Below, piece by piece: positions 10,402 to 22,012 of a stretch of DNA of 64,000 nt. The position numbers and the translations under genes are program-made. Source of the DNA: Deinococcus seoulensis (GTDB taxonomy: Bacteria; Deinococcota; Deinococci; Deinococcales; Deinococcaceae); the NCBI RefSeq assembly GCF_014648115.1, contig NZ_BMQM01000003.1, positions 140,954 through 204,953 of the forward strand. The letters are read 5' to 3'. The number at the start of each line of letters is the position of its first letter. Position 1 is the stretch's first letter. The notes under the pieces were generated by a model. The model was not told where the DNA came from, did no database searches, and saw only the letters and a list, made by a program, of their open reading frames with translations.

Positions 10402-11669
10402 GGTGGGGTGACCTGCACGGTCAGGCGGTCCAGGCCGCGAATCACGAAGCCGCCCGTGTACTGCGCGGCGTCCGGGCCGCCCAGGTGCAGGTCCGGCAGG
10501 GCGCGGCACAGGGCGCGCAGGCTCATGGCGAGTTCCAGGCGGGCCAGTGGGGCGCCCAGGCAGTAGTGGATGCCCAGCCCGAAGGTCAGGTGCGGGTTCG
10601 GGTCGCGGTCCAGGCGCAGTTCGTCCGGCGCGTCGAAACGCTGCGGGTCGCGGTTGCCGCTGGCGTACAGCAGGCTCACGCGGTCGCCGGGGTTCAGGGG
10701 CGCGCCGCACAGCGTCAGGGGTTCCAGCGCGATCCGCTCGAACATCGGCAGGGGCGTGTCGAAACGCAGCAGTTCCTCGACGGCGCGGCGGAACACCGGC
10801 AGGCTGTCCTCTTGCGGCGCGGCCTGCACCAGCGTCTCCCAGTGCTGCCGGTCGCGCAGCAGGGCCTGCACGCCGGCGCTCAGGCCGTTCACGCTGGCCT
10901 CGTGCCCGGCGTTCAGCAGCAGGATGCAGGTGTCGATCAACTCCTGCGCGGTCAGGCGGTCGCCGTCCTGTTCGACCTGCACGAGCGCCGTGATCAGGTC
11001 GTCGCGCGGTTCGGCGCGCCTCTGGGCGGCCAGTTCGCGCAGCAGCGCACTGAAGTCCAGCACGGCCCGCTCGGCCGCCGCCTGCTCGGGCGCCCCGGCG
11101 GACGGTTCGTACAGTTTCACGATGGCCGCCGACCAGGGGCGCAACTGCGCGCGGTGTTCTTCCGGCACGCCCAGCAGTTCCGCGATGACCGTGACGGGTA
11201 GCGGTTCGGCGTACGCGCTGACCAGATCGAACGATCCCTGTTCGCGCAGGCCGTGCAGTTGCGCGGTCAGGAGTTCCTCGATGCGCCCCTGCAATGCCTC
11301 CACGCGGCGGGGCGTGAACGCCAGTTGCACCAGCGAGCGCAGGCGCGTGTGCTTGGGCGGTTCGCTGTCGAGCAGGTGGTTACTGTTGAACGCGTCGAAG
11401 TTCGCCTGCGCCGGGTCCGGGCGCGGCCAGCCCAGTTCGTCGCGCGAGTAGCGGTGCAGGGCGCTGCGCCCGAAGCGACGGTCGCGCAGCACGGCGCTGA
11501 TCTCTGCGTGGCGGGTCAGGACCACGCGGTTCATGCCGGGGTCCACGAACGCCGGGGTCTGCGCCCGCAACTGCGCCAGCAACGGGTACGGGTCACGCAC
11601 GAACGCCGGGTCCGACACCGGCAGCGTGAAGGTCGGCAGGACCTGCGCGGGCAGAGCGCTCACAGGCAC
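10398..11669 (-). CDS. Cytochrome P450
   Basis: The 423-residue soluble bacterial P450 carries the I-helix AGHEAS oxygen-activation motif, an ELLRFDTP stretch with the following ERIA segment of the K-helix region, and the heme loop FGLGIHYCLGAPLARLE with the thiolate cysteine at residue 370. It would hydroxylate a hydrophobic substrate, using a ferredoxin and reductase not encoded here. The GTG start at 11669 is the first of two candidates (another at 11663) within a direct repeat of CACAGGCACCCGCT at 11661-11689. The gene follows divIVA by 18 bases and couples to the phosphotransferase. Confidence 0.92.
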   Translation of the reverse strand: MPVSALPAQVLPTFTLPVSDPAFVRDPYPLLAQLRAQTPAFVDPGMNRVVLTRHAEISAVLRDRRFGRSALHRYSRDELGWPRPDPAQANFDAFNSNHLLDSEPPKHTRLRSLVQLAFTPRRVEALQGRIEELLTAQLHGLREQGSFDLVSAYAEPLPVTVIAELLGVPEEHRAQLRPWSAAIVKLYEPSAGAPEQAAAERAVLDFSALLRELAAQRRAEPRDDLITALVQVEQDGDRLTAQELIDTCILLLNAGHEASVNGLSAGVQALLRDRQHWETLVQAAPQEDSLPVFRRAVEELLRFDTPLPMFERIALEPLTLCGAPLNPGDRVSLLYASGNRDPQRFDAPDELRLDRDPNPHLTFGLGIHYCLGAPLARLELAMSLRALCRALPDLHLGGPDAAQYTGGFVIRGLDRLTVQVTPP

Positions 11670-11687
11670 CCGCTCACAGGCACCCGC

Positions 11688-12653
11688 TCACAGGAACTGC
11701 TGCCCCTCGATGCGCGGACCGGTGCTGTCCGGTTCGTCCTGCCGCCGCGCCTGCACGTCACTGTGCGGTTCGCTGCCGTGCGGTTCGCGGTTGTGCGGTT
11801 CGCTCACGGCCGCGCCGGGCACGACCAGCGCGTGCCGGATCACGTCCCGCTGCGCGGGCGGCGCGGCCGTGCGGGATTCGGTGTCAGCGGAGGCGTCCGG
11901 CAGGGCCGGGTCGGCGGTGGGCGCGGCCGTCAGGGATGCGTCCGGGGTCGGGTCGGGGCGCACGTCGGTCAGGTCCGGCAGGGCCGCGCCTTCCAGCGTG
12001 GCGTGCTGCGGCAGTGACGGCGCAGGCAGCGCCGTGTCCTCGGGCAGCACGTGCCGCCCGGACAGTTCCGAGAACGACGCCATCAGCGCCCGGTACCCGC
12101 TCAGGAACTGCGTGTACTCCTGCCGCGCCCCGGTCAGGCGGGAGGTCAGGTCCGCGTGCCGCTCCGTGAAGGCCCGTTCCAGCGCCGCGATCCGCTCGGC
12201 CTGCGCCCGCTCGCGTTCCAGCGTCAACTGGTGGTGGTCGCGTTCCAGGTCCGCGAACCGGCTGCGGAACGCGGCTTCCAGCGCCGCCAGCCGCGCCTGA
12301 TGCCCGCTTTCCAGTTCGGCGCGGCGGGCCTCGGCGTCGCGCACCACCGAGTCGCGTTGCAGGCTCGCCTGCGCGATCATCAGGTCGGATTCCCGCGCGG
12401 CGTTCTCCCGCAGTTCGTGCGAGATGCGTTCGGCCGCCACGACCGCCCGGCGGATCTCGTCCTCGTTCTGACGGCCTTCTTCCAGCTGGCGTTCCAGTCC
12501 CGTGATCTGCTCGCGCAGCGCCTGATGCTGTTGCAGGTGCGCTTCCAGATCGTCGGACAGGTCATTCAGGAACGCGCGCACGGCGGCCCGGTCGTACCCG
12601 CCCATGCGGGTCGGGAATTCCTGATGACGCACGTCTAGGGGTGTGAATTTCAC
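11688..12653 (-). CDS. divIVA: DivIVA domain protein
   Basis: The 321-residue product begins with the DivIVA membrane-binding/dimer domain ([22 protein letters not shown] at residues 4-25), followed by a long heptad coiled coil to about residue 190 and a disordered acidic C-terminal third. DivIVA proteins recognise curved membrane and organise septal or polar growth; in D. radiodurans the homologue is essential for septum placement. The ATG overlaps the yggS stop by four bases (ATGA). Linkage of yggS and divIVA is a common cell-division cluster arrangement. Confidence 0.9.
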   Translation of the reverse strand: MKFTPLDVRHQEFPTRMGGYDRAAVRAFLNDLSDDLEAHLQQHQALREQITGLERQLEEGRQNEDEIRRAVVAAERISHELRENAARESDLMIAQASLQRDSVVRDAEARRAELESGHQARLAALEAAFRSRFADLERDHHQLTLERERAQAERIAALERAFTERHADLTSRLTGARQEYTQFLSGYRALMASFSELSGRHVLPEDTALPAPSLPQHATLEGAALPDLTDVRPDPTPDASLTAAPTADPALPDASADTESRTAAPPAQRDVIRHALVVPGAAVSEPHNREPHGSEPHSDVQARRQDEPDSTGPRIEGQQFL

Positions 12654-13315
12654 GAGAACAGACTCCTTCCCACCCGGACCAGGGTGGCTCCTGCGCGAAC
12701 GGCCAGCGGGTAATCCCCGCTCATGCCCATGCTCAACTCTGACAGACCCAGGTCGTGGGCGCGCCGGGCCGTGTCCGTGAACAGGGCCAGCAGCCGCGCC
12801 TCCCGCTCCGCCGCGCCCAGGTCCGTGTCGTCCAGGTCCGCGTGGTCGGGCGCCATGACCATCAGGCCGCGCACGGTCAGGCCGGTCGCCTGCACCTGCC
12901 GCAGCACGCCCGGCAGGTCCGCCCCGTCCACGCCGTGCTTCTGCGCCTCGCCGTTATGCAGTTGCAGCAGCAGGTCCGGCGCGCGCCCCCAGCCCTGCGC
13001 GGCCTGCGCGATCGCCTCGGCCTGCCACGCGGCCTCGATGCCGTGCACCAGCGTCACGGGCCGCAGGTACTTGACCTTGTTACGTTGCAGCGTCCCGATG
13101 TAATGCCATTCCAGGTCCGGGCGCAGCGCCGCCTTGTCCCGCAGTTCCTGCGCGCGGCCCTCACCCAGCGGGAACGCGCCGTGGGCCAGCACGTGCGCCT
13201 CGATGCTGGGCAGGTCCTGCCCCTTGGTCACGGCGACCAGCCGGGCGCTGCCGGGCGCGCGGCCCGCCTGCGCTTCGGCCTCGCGGATGGAGGCCAGGAC
13301 GGCCGGGACGCTCAA
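12650..13315 (-). CDS. yggS: PLP homeostasis protein, YggS/PLPBP family
   Basis: The 221-residue fold III PLP-binding protein has no known enzymatic activity and buffers pyridoxal phosphate. Motifs: RLVAVTKGQ with the PLP lysine near residue 32, GEGRAQEL (GENR-like), [10 protein letters not shown], and LSMGMSGDY followed by VRVGRSLF. The open frame continues upstream, but the usual length and an AGGAG site 8 bases before TTG at 13315 support a TTG start. The 13316-13676 gap upstream is the divergent region to bamA; I see no gene or clear -10 box in it. Confidence 0.88.
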   Translation of the reverse strand: MSVPAVLASIREAEAQAGRAPGSARLVAVTKGQDLPSIEAHVLAHGAFPLGEGRAQELRDKAALRPDLEWHYIGTLQRNKVKYLRPVTLVHGIEAAWQAEAIAQAAQGWGRAPDLLLQLHNGEAQKHGVDGADLPGVLRQVQATGLTVRGLMVMAPDHADLDDTDLGAAEREARLLALFTDTARRAHDLGLSELSMGMSGDYPLAVRAGATLVRVGRSLFS

Positions 13316-13676
13316 GGTCGCTCCTGTGCGGGAAGAGGCGCCGCCGGGGCGCGGCCGGGCCTGGGTTGATGAACGATCACGCCGCCCATTCTCACTCAGG
13401 TGCTCCGCCCGCTCAAGGGGCTGCCCGCGCGCCCCCGCGCCCGGCCGTCCGCGCGGCGTTTCAGCGCAGGCCGGGGCGCGCGTGGGGTGGCGGCCGGACC
13501 GCGCAGGGCGGGACCGGGAGGGCCGGGGAACGCTCCTTCGCAAGCTGGCCGCAGGAAACCTTCACCCTTCTCAGGGTCACAGCGGCAAGTGTGAGCGGAG
13601 TTGCTCGCCGCGCCCAGCCCCCAACCCTTCTCCCGGTGGGGGCGATTTCCGGGTTCCGTGCGAAACTAGGAGAAGA

Positions 13677-16271
13677 ATGCGACACCCCATGACGCTCGCC
13701 GTGACCGTCCTCCTCGCCGCGCCCGCCGTCGCCCAGACAGCCGGGACCGTGCAGGACGTGACCGTGGTCGGAACCAGCGAACTGCTGGCCAACTTTGTCC
13801 GCGCCACCCTCAGTGCCCAGACCGGCGCGCCTCTGTCCAGCATCAACCTGCGCCAGGTCGAGCAGGAAGTCGTGGCCAGCGGGTACTTCAAGAGCGCCGT
13901 CGCCGAACTGCGCAGCGTGGGCGGCAAGGACACCCTGGTCATCACGGTCGTCCCGAACCCCACCATCAAGGACGTGACCGTCACCGGCCTGACGTTCCTG
14001 CCCGCCGACGGCTTCAAGAAGAGCGTGGGCGACCTGCTGAACATCGCGCCCGGCGCCACCCTGAACACCCAGCGCATCGACGAGGCCAAGACCGCGCTCG
14101 CCAGCAACTTCCAGGGCGAAGGCTACCCGTTCGCGCCCAGCATCAGCGCCGACGTGAAAACCGAATCCGACGGCACCGTCACCGTGAACTTCATGGTCGA
14201 TGAGACCGCGCCCATCACCCGCGTGGAGGTCGAGGGTGTCACGCTGCTCCCGGCCAGCACCGTCACCGCCATCTTCAAACCCCTCTACGACGCCCGCAAG
14301 TTCACGCCCGACGCGTACTACGCCGCCGTGCAGCAACTCCAGCAGGCGTACGACGACGCCGGGTACATCCAGGCCGGCGTGAACCCCCAGACCACCACCC
14401 TCCAGGGCGGCGTCCTGAAAGTCCGCGCGCTCGAAGGCAGGATCGCCGCCGTGGACCTCAGCGACCTCGGCGACCCCGCCGTGAAACTCCAGTCCGCTGC
14501 CGGGCAGCCCATCAGCCTCGCCAGCCTCCAGGCGGACGTGCGCACCCTCGCCAACCAGACCGGCAAACCCGTCGGTTTCGCCATCCAGCCCGACCCGGCC
14601 AACCCCGGTCAGGTGACCGTGCTGTTCGGCTCGGCCGGTGTCGCCAGCGGCCCCGTGCAGTCCATCGAGGTCCGGGGCAACACCCTGGTCCCCACCGCGA
14701 CCCTGCTGGCCGCCGTGAAGACCAAGACCGGCGACGTGTACAGCCCCCAGCTGGCCCAGGACGACTTCCTGGCGCTGCGTGACGCCTACCGCAAGGCCGG
14801 GTACGAGATCAGCACCCGCGACGCCATCACCTTCGAGAACGGCGCGCTGGTCTTCAACATCCGCGAGGTCAAGGTCGCCGGGTACGAACTGCAGTGGCAG
14901 GGCAAGCACAACACCAAAGACCGCGTGATCCTGCGCGAACTGCCCGAAACCGGCAAGGCCTTCAACCAGAAGGAACTGTACGACGCGCTGGGCCGCATCA
15001 GCCGCCTGGGCTTCGTGCGCGTGGTCACCCAGAGCGTCCGCAGCGACCCCGCCAACCCCGAGAACGTCACATACGTGCTGGGCCTCGCCGAGACCACCAC
15101 CGGCATTCCCGTCCAGCTGGGCCTGACCTACGATTCCTTCGCCGGCGGTTTCGGCGGTGACGCCGGGTACACCAACAGCAACGTGTTCGGCCTGGGCCAC
15201 AACTTCACGGCCTCGGTCGGCGGCGTGCAGAACGACGCCGGGCAGAACCTCGTGGGGAACGTCTCGTACACCATTCCCTGGCTGGACCTGGACTTCCTGG
15301 ACTTCCGCAAGACCCCCACCAGCCTGTCCGTCAGCGCCGGATCGAACGTGGTCGGCAACAACCCCCTGATCAGCACCGACACCGACACGCCCGCCAAGAC
15401 CGACACCGGCTGGGACTACACCACCCGCAGCAACTCCTTCAGCGTCAGCGCCGGGCGCAGCCTCGCGAAGAACCTGTACGGCCGCGTCAGCGTGGGCACC
15501 GGGTACTCCACGTACTACCTCGAGGCCCTGAAGGACAAGGAAAACGTCGTCGAGTACACGGACGCCAGCGGCACCAAGCAGACCCGCACCTTCGATCAGG
15601 CGTCCGTGGAAGGGCTGGTTCCGGACTCCTCGCTGACCACCCGCGTCAGCACCGGCCTGAGTTACGACAGCACCACCAACCCCGAATTCCCCGACAGCGG
15701 CGTGCGCGCCGGCGTGACCGCCGGGTACAACTTCGGCCGTCAGAACAACGAGAACGTCCGCTGGGGCGACCTGGAAGGCGGCGCCAGCACCTACTACGGC
15801 CTGGGCCGCACCCTGGAGAAATCCCTGGGCGTCACCAGCAAGCAGCAGGTGTTCGCCGTGCGCGCCAACGCCGGCACCATCCTGGGCGGAGCCACCGCCC
15901 CCACCGGCACCGGCTACTCCATCGGCGGCGGCAGCAGCGCCAACGCCGCCCGCCAGATCCGCGGTCTGGACGACGGCGCACTGTTCGGCACCAACTACCT
16001 GACCGCCAGCGCCGAGTACCGCTACGATTTCGGCCTGAACTCCGGCATCGCGCAGGGCCTGTACGGCGTGGTCTTCGCGGACGCCGGCAGCGCCTGGGGA
16101 AGCGCCACCGCCACCAACACCGACTTCAACCTGAAGTACGGCGTCGGGGCCGGCGTGCAGCTGAACCTCGGCATCGGCGGGGCGCTGCTGCCCAGCCTGC
16201 GCTTCGATTACGGCTTCAGCCCCCAGACCGGCACCGGTAAGTTCTACTTCCGCATCGGCAACTTCTTCTGA
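13677..16271 (+). CDS. bamA: Omp85/BamA-family outer membrane protein with POTRA domains
   Basis: The 864-residue product has a signal peptide ([20 protein letters not shown]), then a series of POTRA domains (for example [41 protein letters not shown]) to about residue 470. A C-terminal beta-barrel follows with the LDSTNP-like [13 protein letters not shown] strand and a terminal aromatic FRIGNFF. BamA inserts beta-barrel proteins into the outer membrane. The start at 13677 has AGGAG seven bases upstream; the long N-terminal extension from 13134 overlaps yggS and is rejected. A repeat copy begins immediately after the stop. Confidence 0.92.
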   Translation: MRHPMTLAVTVLLAAPAVAQTAGTVQDVTVVGTSELLANFVRATLSAQTGAPLSSINLRQVEQEVVASGYFKSAVAELRSVGGKDTLVITVVPNPTIKDVTVTGLTFLPADGFKKSVGDLLNIAPGATLNTQRIDEAKTALASNFQGEGYPFAPSISADVKTESDGTVTVNFMVDETAPITRVEVEGVTLLPASTVTAIFKPLYDARKFTPDAYYAAVQQLQQAYDDAGYIQAGVNPQTTTLQGGVLKVRALEGRIAAVDLSDLGDPAVKLQSAAGQPISLASLQADVRTLANQTGKPVGFAIQPDPANPGQVTVLFGSAGVASGPVQSIEVRGNTLVPTATLLAAVKTKTGDVYSPQLAQDDFLALRDAYRKAGYEISTRDAITFENGALVFNIREVKVAGYELQWQGKHNTKDRVILRELPETGKAFNQKELYDALGRISRLGFVRVVTQSVRSDPANPENVTYVLGLAETTTGIPVQLGLTYDSFAGGFGGDAGYTNSNVFGLGHNFTASVGGVQNDAGQNLVGNVSYTIPWLDLDFLDFRKTPTSLSVSAGSNVVGNNPLISTDTDTPAKTDTGWDYTTRSNSFSVSAGRSLAKNLYGRVSVGTGYSTYYLEALKDKENVVEYTDASGTKQTRTFDQASVEGLVPDSSLTTRVSTGLSYDSTTNPEFPDSGVRAGVTAGYNFGRQNNENVRWGDLEGGASTYYGLGRTLEKSLGVTSKQQVFAVRANAGTILGGATAPTGTGYSIGGGSSANAARQIRGLDDGALFGTNYLTASAEYRYDFGLNSGIAQGLYGVVFADAGSAWGSATATNTDFNLKYGVGAGVQLNLGIGGALLPSLRFDYGFSPQTGTGKFYFRIGNFF

Positions 16272-16407
16272 GATGGACTCCGATTGAATGGCTTACAGAG
16301 CCGTTCAATCCGAGCAAAGCGAGTAGGAGCCGAAGCGGGCTGCCGGGCGTGGAGTTGGCAATCCGGTGAAGTTCCGGATTGTCAATGAAACAAACGGCAG
16401 TCCGTAT
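16272..16407. repeat. Interspersed palindromic repeat, copy 3 (full length)
   Basis: This 136-base copy starts at the base after the bamA TGA. Its first hairpin pairs GATTGAATGGCT with AGCCGTTCAATC. Its second pairs GGCAATCCGG with CCGGATTGTC. The right end reads CGGCAGTCCGTAT. Confidence 0.88.
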
Positions 16408-16566
16408 GACCAGCGGGCGGCGCGGTTCTCCAAACGGGGGGCCGCGCCGCCCGCTGCTGTCCTGGCCGGGTTGGCAGGGGAGAGGCCCAGCCCTCCGGCC
16501 AGGAACCATGAAGTGTTCCCTCCCGCCTGCGCCATTTCACGCACGCGCCCGCAGCGCCCGGAGCGG

Positions 16567-16572
16567 TAGCAT
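16567..16572 (+). promoter_or_regulatory. -10 box upstream of rqcH
   Basis: TAGCAT lies 6 bases before an ATG at 16579 that is out of frame with rqcH and encodes about 16 codons ending at the rqcH start. Transcription probably begins there, giving rqcH a short leader with GAGG before 16617. Confidence 0.45.
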
Positions 16573-16616
16573 GCCCGGATGACGTTCCCACCCCTCTGCC
16601 CCCCCCGAGGCCCCGC

Positions 16617-18179
<1,563 letters not shown>

Positions 18180-18232
18180 CCAGAAAGCCTGCGTCCCGTA
18201 ACGTCCCTTCCAGTGCGGCCGGGCCGGGCGGG

Positions 18233-18238
18233 TACAAT
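18233..18238 (+). promoter_or_regulatory. -10 box of leaderless panD promoter
   Basis: TACAAT lies 8 bases before the GTG at 18247. Confidence 0.6.
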
Positions 18239-18246
18239 GCCCGCTC

Positions 18247-18612
<366 letters not shown>

Positions 18613-18663
18613 CGCCCGGTCGGCCCTCACGCCACACCGGCGGGCGCCGGATGAAGGTCAGTT

Positions 18664-18769
18664 ATACGGACTCCGATTGAACGGCCTGCAAAGACCATTC
18701 AATCCGAGCGGATGCGAGGAGGAGTCGAAGCGGGTTCCGATCTGTTGACGAAACAAACGGAATCCGTAT
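18664..18769. repeat. Interspersed palindromic repeat, copy 4 (internally deleted)
   Basis: Both ends are present (ATACGGACTCCG and CGGAATCCGTAT), as is hairpin 1, but only the right arm of hairpin 2 (TTCCGATCTGTTGACG) remains. An internal deletion of about 30 bases relative to copies 3 and 5 explains the length. Confidence 0.85.
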
Positions 18770-18905
18770 GAATGCCGTGTAGCTCGGCGTTCCCACCGCT
18801 CCGGGCAGTGTCCGGGCAGTGTCCCGGCGGGGGGCGGGGCCTGGAATCCCCCGCGAGTGGGCCTGACGGGTGTACGTGGAGTGTTCACGCGCCGTGAACA
18901 GAATC

Positions 18906-18935
18906 TTTAACAAAAGTTTAGGCAGGTGCTACACT
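18906..18935 (+). promoter_or_regulatory. Promoter of HD-GYP gene
   Basis: TTTAAC (18906-18911) and TACACT (18930-18935) are separated by 18 bases, and the GTG start follows the -10 box by 7 bases. This is a leaderless promoter with a visible -35-like element. Confidence 0.55.
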
Positions 18936-18942
18936 CCGTAGC

Positions 18943-20298
18943 GTGTCCCGCACGCCCCCCTGGAGTTACCTGCTCCTGCTTCTGGCCGTCGCCCTTCTCG
19001 GCTACGCCGCCTACGCGGACCTTCAGGGTCTCCTGGCGGCCAGCGCGGTCCTGATCGCTGCCGCGACCGGCACGCTGCGCGGCCCGCTGCGCTGGTCGGC
19101 GCTGGTGGCGTACCCCATCGGGTTCATCGTGTCGCTGGCACTGCCCGGCCATGAAGGCAACCCCATGGACCTGCTGGGCGCGCTGATCGTGATCGGCGGC
19201 CTGGGCTTCATGCTCCTGCGTGAGCAGGGCAGCCTGCGGCAGGTCGCGTGGCAGAGCAACACCATCAACGCCCTGCGCGCCGGCAGCGAACGCCTCGCCG
19301 AGGCCCGCGACGCCGACGCCATCATCCGCGCCGGGGTCGGCATTCTGGACAAGTTGCAGGTCGCCCCGAACCTCGCGTTCGTCGCGTACCGCCAGGGCAC
19401 CCCGCACATCCTGGCCGCCAAGGGCGCCTTCGAGGCGTTCCTGGAACGGCCCATCCACCCCAGCGACAACGACAGCCGCAGCGTCCAGGCCGACCACTGG
19501 GTGGCCGAGGAAGCTCTGGCGCTGCTGAAAAAACCCCAGCGGCAGAGTTACCACGTCGCCCCGGTGTACGGCCGCGCCTCCACCCACCTGGGCGTGCTGA
19601 TCCTGACCCGCAACGACGGCAGCCCCTTCGACGAGGACGAAACCAGCGTCGTCGCCGCGTACGCCCGCCTGCTGGGCGCGCAGCTGGGCCAGTGGAACGC
19701 CATCCGCGACCTGCGCGACGCGAACGACCTGACGCTGCGCTCGCTGGGCGCCGCACTGGAACGCCGCGACGACGACACGGGCGGCCACACCAACCGCGTG
19801 GTCAGCATGAGCGTACGCCTCGCGCGGCGACTCGGCTGGGACGAGGATCAGGTCAAGGCGCTGCGCTGGGGCGCGTACCTGCACGACCTGGGCAAACTCG
19901 CCATTCCGGACGGCGTGCTGCACAAACGCGGCCCCCTGGACCCCGACGAACGCCGGGTCATCCAGACGCACACCACCATCGGGTACGACATGCTTCAGGA
20001 CCTGCACTTCCTGCCGGCCGAGACCCTGGACCTCGTGCGCTACCACCACGAACGCTGGGACGGCACCGGCTACCCCAGCGGCCTGCGCGGCTCCAGCATT
20101 CCCGACACCGCCCGCCTGTTCACGATCATCGACGTGTTCGACGCCCTGACCAACGCCCGCCCCTACAAGCCCGCCTGGACCCGCGAACGCGCCGTGAACG
20201 AGATCCGCATGCAGGCCAGCCGCCAGTTCGACCCGCAGTACGTGGACGCCTTCCTGCGCATGATGGCCGAACACGACGACGCCCACCTCGTGCTGTAA
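18943..20298 (+). CDS. HD-GYP domain membrane protein (putative c-di-GMP phosphodiesterase)
   Basis: The 451-residue product has two to three N-terminal membrane segments (residues 8-100), a GAF-like middle domain (about 115-255) and a C-terminal HD-GYP domain (about 265-445). The domain shows HTNRVV, YLHDLGKLAIPD, and HHERWDGTGYP, the full HD and GYP signatures for c-di-GMP hydrolysis to GMP. A GGDEF protein is encoded at 36787-37887, so both halves of c-di-GMP turnover are in the window. The function is assigned from motifs only. Confidence 0.88.
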   Translation: MSRTPPWSYLLLLLAVALLGYAAYADLQGLLAASAVLIAAATGTLRGPLRWSALVAYPIGFIVSLALPGHEGNPMDLLGALIVIGGLGFMLLREQGSLRQVAWQSNTINALRAGSERLAEARDADAIIRAGVGILDKLQVAPNLAFVAYRQGTPHILAAKGAFEAFLERPIHPSDNDSRSVQADHWVAEEALALLKKPQRQSYHVAPVYGRASTHLGVLILTRNDGSPFDEDETSVVAAYARLLGAQLGQWNAIRDLRDANDLTLRSLGAALERRDDDTGGHTNRVVSMSVRLARRLGWDEDQVKALRWGAYLHDLGKLAIPDGVLHKRGPLDPDERRVIQTHTTIGYDMLQDLHFLPAETLDLVRYHHERWDGTGYPSGLRGSSIPDTARLFTIIDVFDALTNARPYKPAWTRERAVNEIRMQASRQFDPQYVDAFLRMMAEHDDAHLVL

Positions 20299-20314
20299 CA
20301 GCCCGGCAGGCGTC

Positions 20315-20366
20315 GAAAGTCAATGGTCGATAGAGCGGGCCTTCCCTCTATCGACCATCGACTTTC
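20315..20366. terminator. Long inverted repeat after HD-GYP gene
   Basis: The 21-base arms 20315-20335 and 20346-20366 pair with a single mismatch around a 10-base loop. It follows the gene stop by 16 bases and immediately precedes repeat copy 5. No T-run follows, so it may be a processing hairpin as well as a terminator. Confidence 0.5.
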
Positions 20367-20380
20367 AACCATCAACCCTT

Positions 20381-20516
20381 ATACGGATTCCGTTTATTTC
20401 GTTAACAGATCGGAACACCACCGCTCTGTTAACTCCACGTCCGGAATCCGCTTCGACTCCTACTCGCTCCGCTCGGATTGAATGGGCTGCAAAGACCATT
20501 CAATCCGAGTCCGTAT
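20381..20516. repeat. Interspersed palindromic repeat, copy 5 (full length)
   Basis: This copy is inverted relative to copy 3. A perfect 14-base stem (20472-20485 with 20496-20509) forms hairpin 1, and GTTAACAGA with TCTGTTAAC forms hairpin 2. Its last T is part of the TAA stop of the pfkB-type gene (20516-20518). Confidence 0.9.
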
Positions 20517-21409
20517 TACAGGTTCAGGTCGGCCCGCGTGGGGGCGTACGCGCCGGCGTACGCGCAGGCGGCGGCGGCGGCGGCCAGTCCGACGCGCAGG
20601 TGCTCGCTCCACAGGGCGTCGGGGCGTTCGGCGGCGCTGACCAGCAGGCCCGCGCACAGGGCGTCCCCGGCGCCCACGGTATCCACGACCTGCACGGGCG
20701 CGGCGGGCAGGTTCGCCTGTCCGGCCGCGTGGTACAGGGTCGCGCCCTGCGCGCCGCGTGTGACGATGATGGGCGCCTGGGCGTTCAGGCCGCGCAGGCG
20801 GCGCAGCACGTCCGCTTCGCTGACGCCGGGGAAGAAGAACGCGAGGTCCTCGTCACTGAACTTCATCAGGTCCGCGCGCCGGGCGACCGCCTCGAACACC
20901 TTCGGGTAGTCCGGGTGGCGGTGCGTGATGCGGGCGTTCGGGTCGAAGCTGATCTTCACGCCGGCCGCGCGGGCCGTCTCGATCAGGCCCAGCAGCGTGT
21001 CGGCCAGCGGCCAGCGCGCCAGGCTGATGCCGCCCACGTGCAGCCAGCGGGCCTCGCGCAGCCACCCGGCGGGCAGGCGGGTCGGGTCGAAGTGCAGGTC
21101 GGCGCTGTTCTCACCCAGGAAGCGGTACGCGGGCGGGTTGGCGCTGTACACCACGGCCAGCAGCGTCGGGGCGGGCAGGCGCTGCATGAAGCGCATGTCC
21201 AGCCCGGCCTCCACGGACGCGCGGATCAGGTCGTCCCCGAAGTTGTCCTGCCCGACCGCCCCGGCAAAGGCGCTGGGCACGCCCAGGGACGCGCAGGCCC
21301 GCGCGACGTTCCAGGCCGCGCCGCCCGGATGGGCGTGCCAGGCGTTCCCTCCGGCGGTCACGAGGTCAGTCAGGGCTTCCCCGGCACTCACGATGAACGG
21401 TAATTGCAT
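20516..21409 (-). CDS. PfkB-family sugar kinase (fructokinase/ribokinase type)
   Basis: The 297-residue product has both PfkB signatures: [15 protein letters not shown] near residue 28 and [14 protein letters not shown] near residue 245, with the catalytic aspartate in GAGDA. The [12 protein letters not shown] start and the EDLAFFFPG segment fit the fructokinase branch of the family. It phosphorylates a sugar with ATP; the sugar cannot be read from sequence. The ATG at 21409 is placed 7 bases after a -10 box; the open frame continues further but is not needed. The stop codon overlaps repeat copy 5. Confidence 0.88.
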   Translation of the reverse strand: MQLPFIVSAGEALTDLVTAGGNAWHAHPGGAAWNVARACASLGVPSAFAGAVGQDNFGDDLIRASVEAGLDMRFMQRLPAPTLLAVVYSANPPAYRFLGENSADLHFDPTRLPAGWLREARWLHVGGISLARWPLADTLLGLIETARAAGVKISFDPNARITHRHPDYPKVFEAVARRADLMKFSDEDLAFFFPGVSEADVLRRLRGLNAQAPIIVTRGAQGATLYHAAGQANLPAAPVQVVDTVGAGDALCAGLLVSAAERPDALWSEHLRVGLAAAAAACAYAGAYAPTRADLNL

Positions 21410-21416
21410 TCCATTC

Positions 21417-21422
21417 AATCTA
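21417..21422 (-). promoter_or_regulatory. -10 box of leaderless PfkB kinase gene
   Basis: On the minus strand TAGATT lies 7 bases before the ATG at 21409. Confidence 0.6.
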
Positions 21423-21644
21423 CCGCGCGTGGCGGCGGGCCGGGCCGGGTCGCGTACACAGGCGGCCGGGATGGGCCGGTCATGGAGCGGGCCGGTCACG
21501 GAATGGGCGGCGCTGATCACGGCCTGATCACGGTCCCTGAGGAAGATGAATTCAGGCGAGGTTCAGAGCCGCTTCCGGGGGGGAGTCAACAGCCTGAACC
21601 CGCCCCCCATCCCGCCCTCACCCCGGCCCCCAGGAGGACACCGC

Positions 21645-21968
21645 ATGAAGGATGCAGCCACCCACACGCCCACACCCGCCCCCGGCACCCCTGCACCGCA
21701 GGCCGCCCCGGCCGCCCTGAGTCACAGGGAACGCGACCTGGGCCGCTTGATCCGTGAGATCGACACCCTGCGCGGCGACCTGCGCGCCCTGGCGGACACC
21801 CCGCACCTGGACGAACTGCTGAAGTTGATTCCCCGCCCCGGCTGGACCACCCCGGCCGAATTCGAACTGGTCAGCGCGGGCGTCCGGCAGCTGAACGCGC
21901 ACGTGCATCTGCTCCGGGACGCGCAGGAGCGGCTGCTGCGCGGCGCGCGACTGGTCGGCCACACCTGA
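21645..21968 (+). CDS. Small hypothetical protein
   Basis: The 107-residue product has a Pro/Ala/Thr-rich N-terminal tail of about 40 residues and a charged helical remainder (RDLGRLIREIDTLRGDLRAL; QLNAHVHLLRDAQERLL). I recognise no family. The start at 21645 has CAGGAGG eight bases upstream, which rejects the longer frame from 21546. It is followed after 44 bases by the vWA gene, so the two may be co-transcribed. Confidence 0.55.
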   Translation: MKDAATHTPTPAPGTPAPQAAPAALSHRERDLGRLIREIDTLRGDLRALADTPHLDELLKLIPRPGWTTPAEFELVSAGVRQLNAHVHLLRDAQERLLRGARLVGHT

Positions 21969-22012
21969 CGCTCCCCTGCACCCCTGCACTCACGCATACA
22001 GGAGAACCCATC

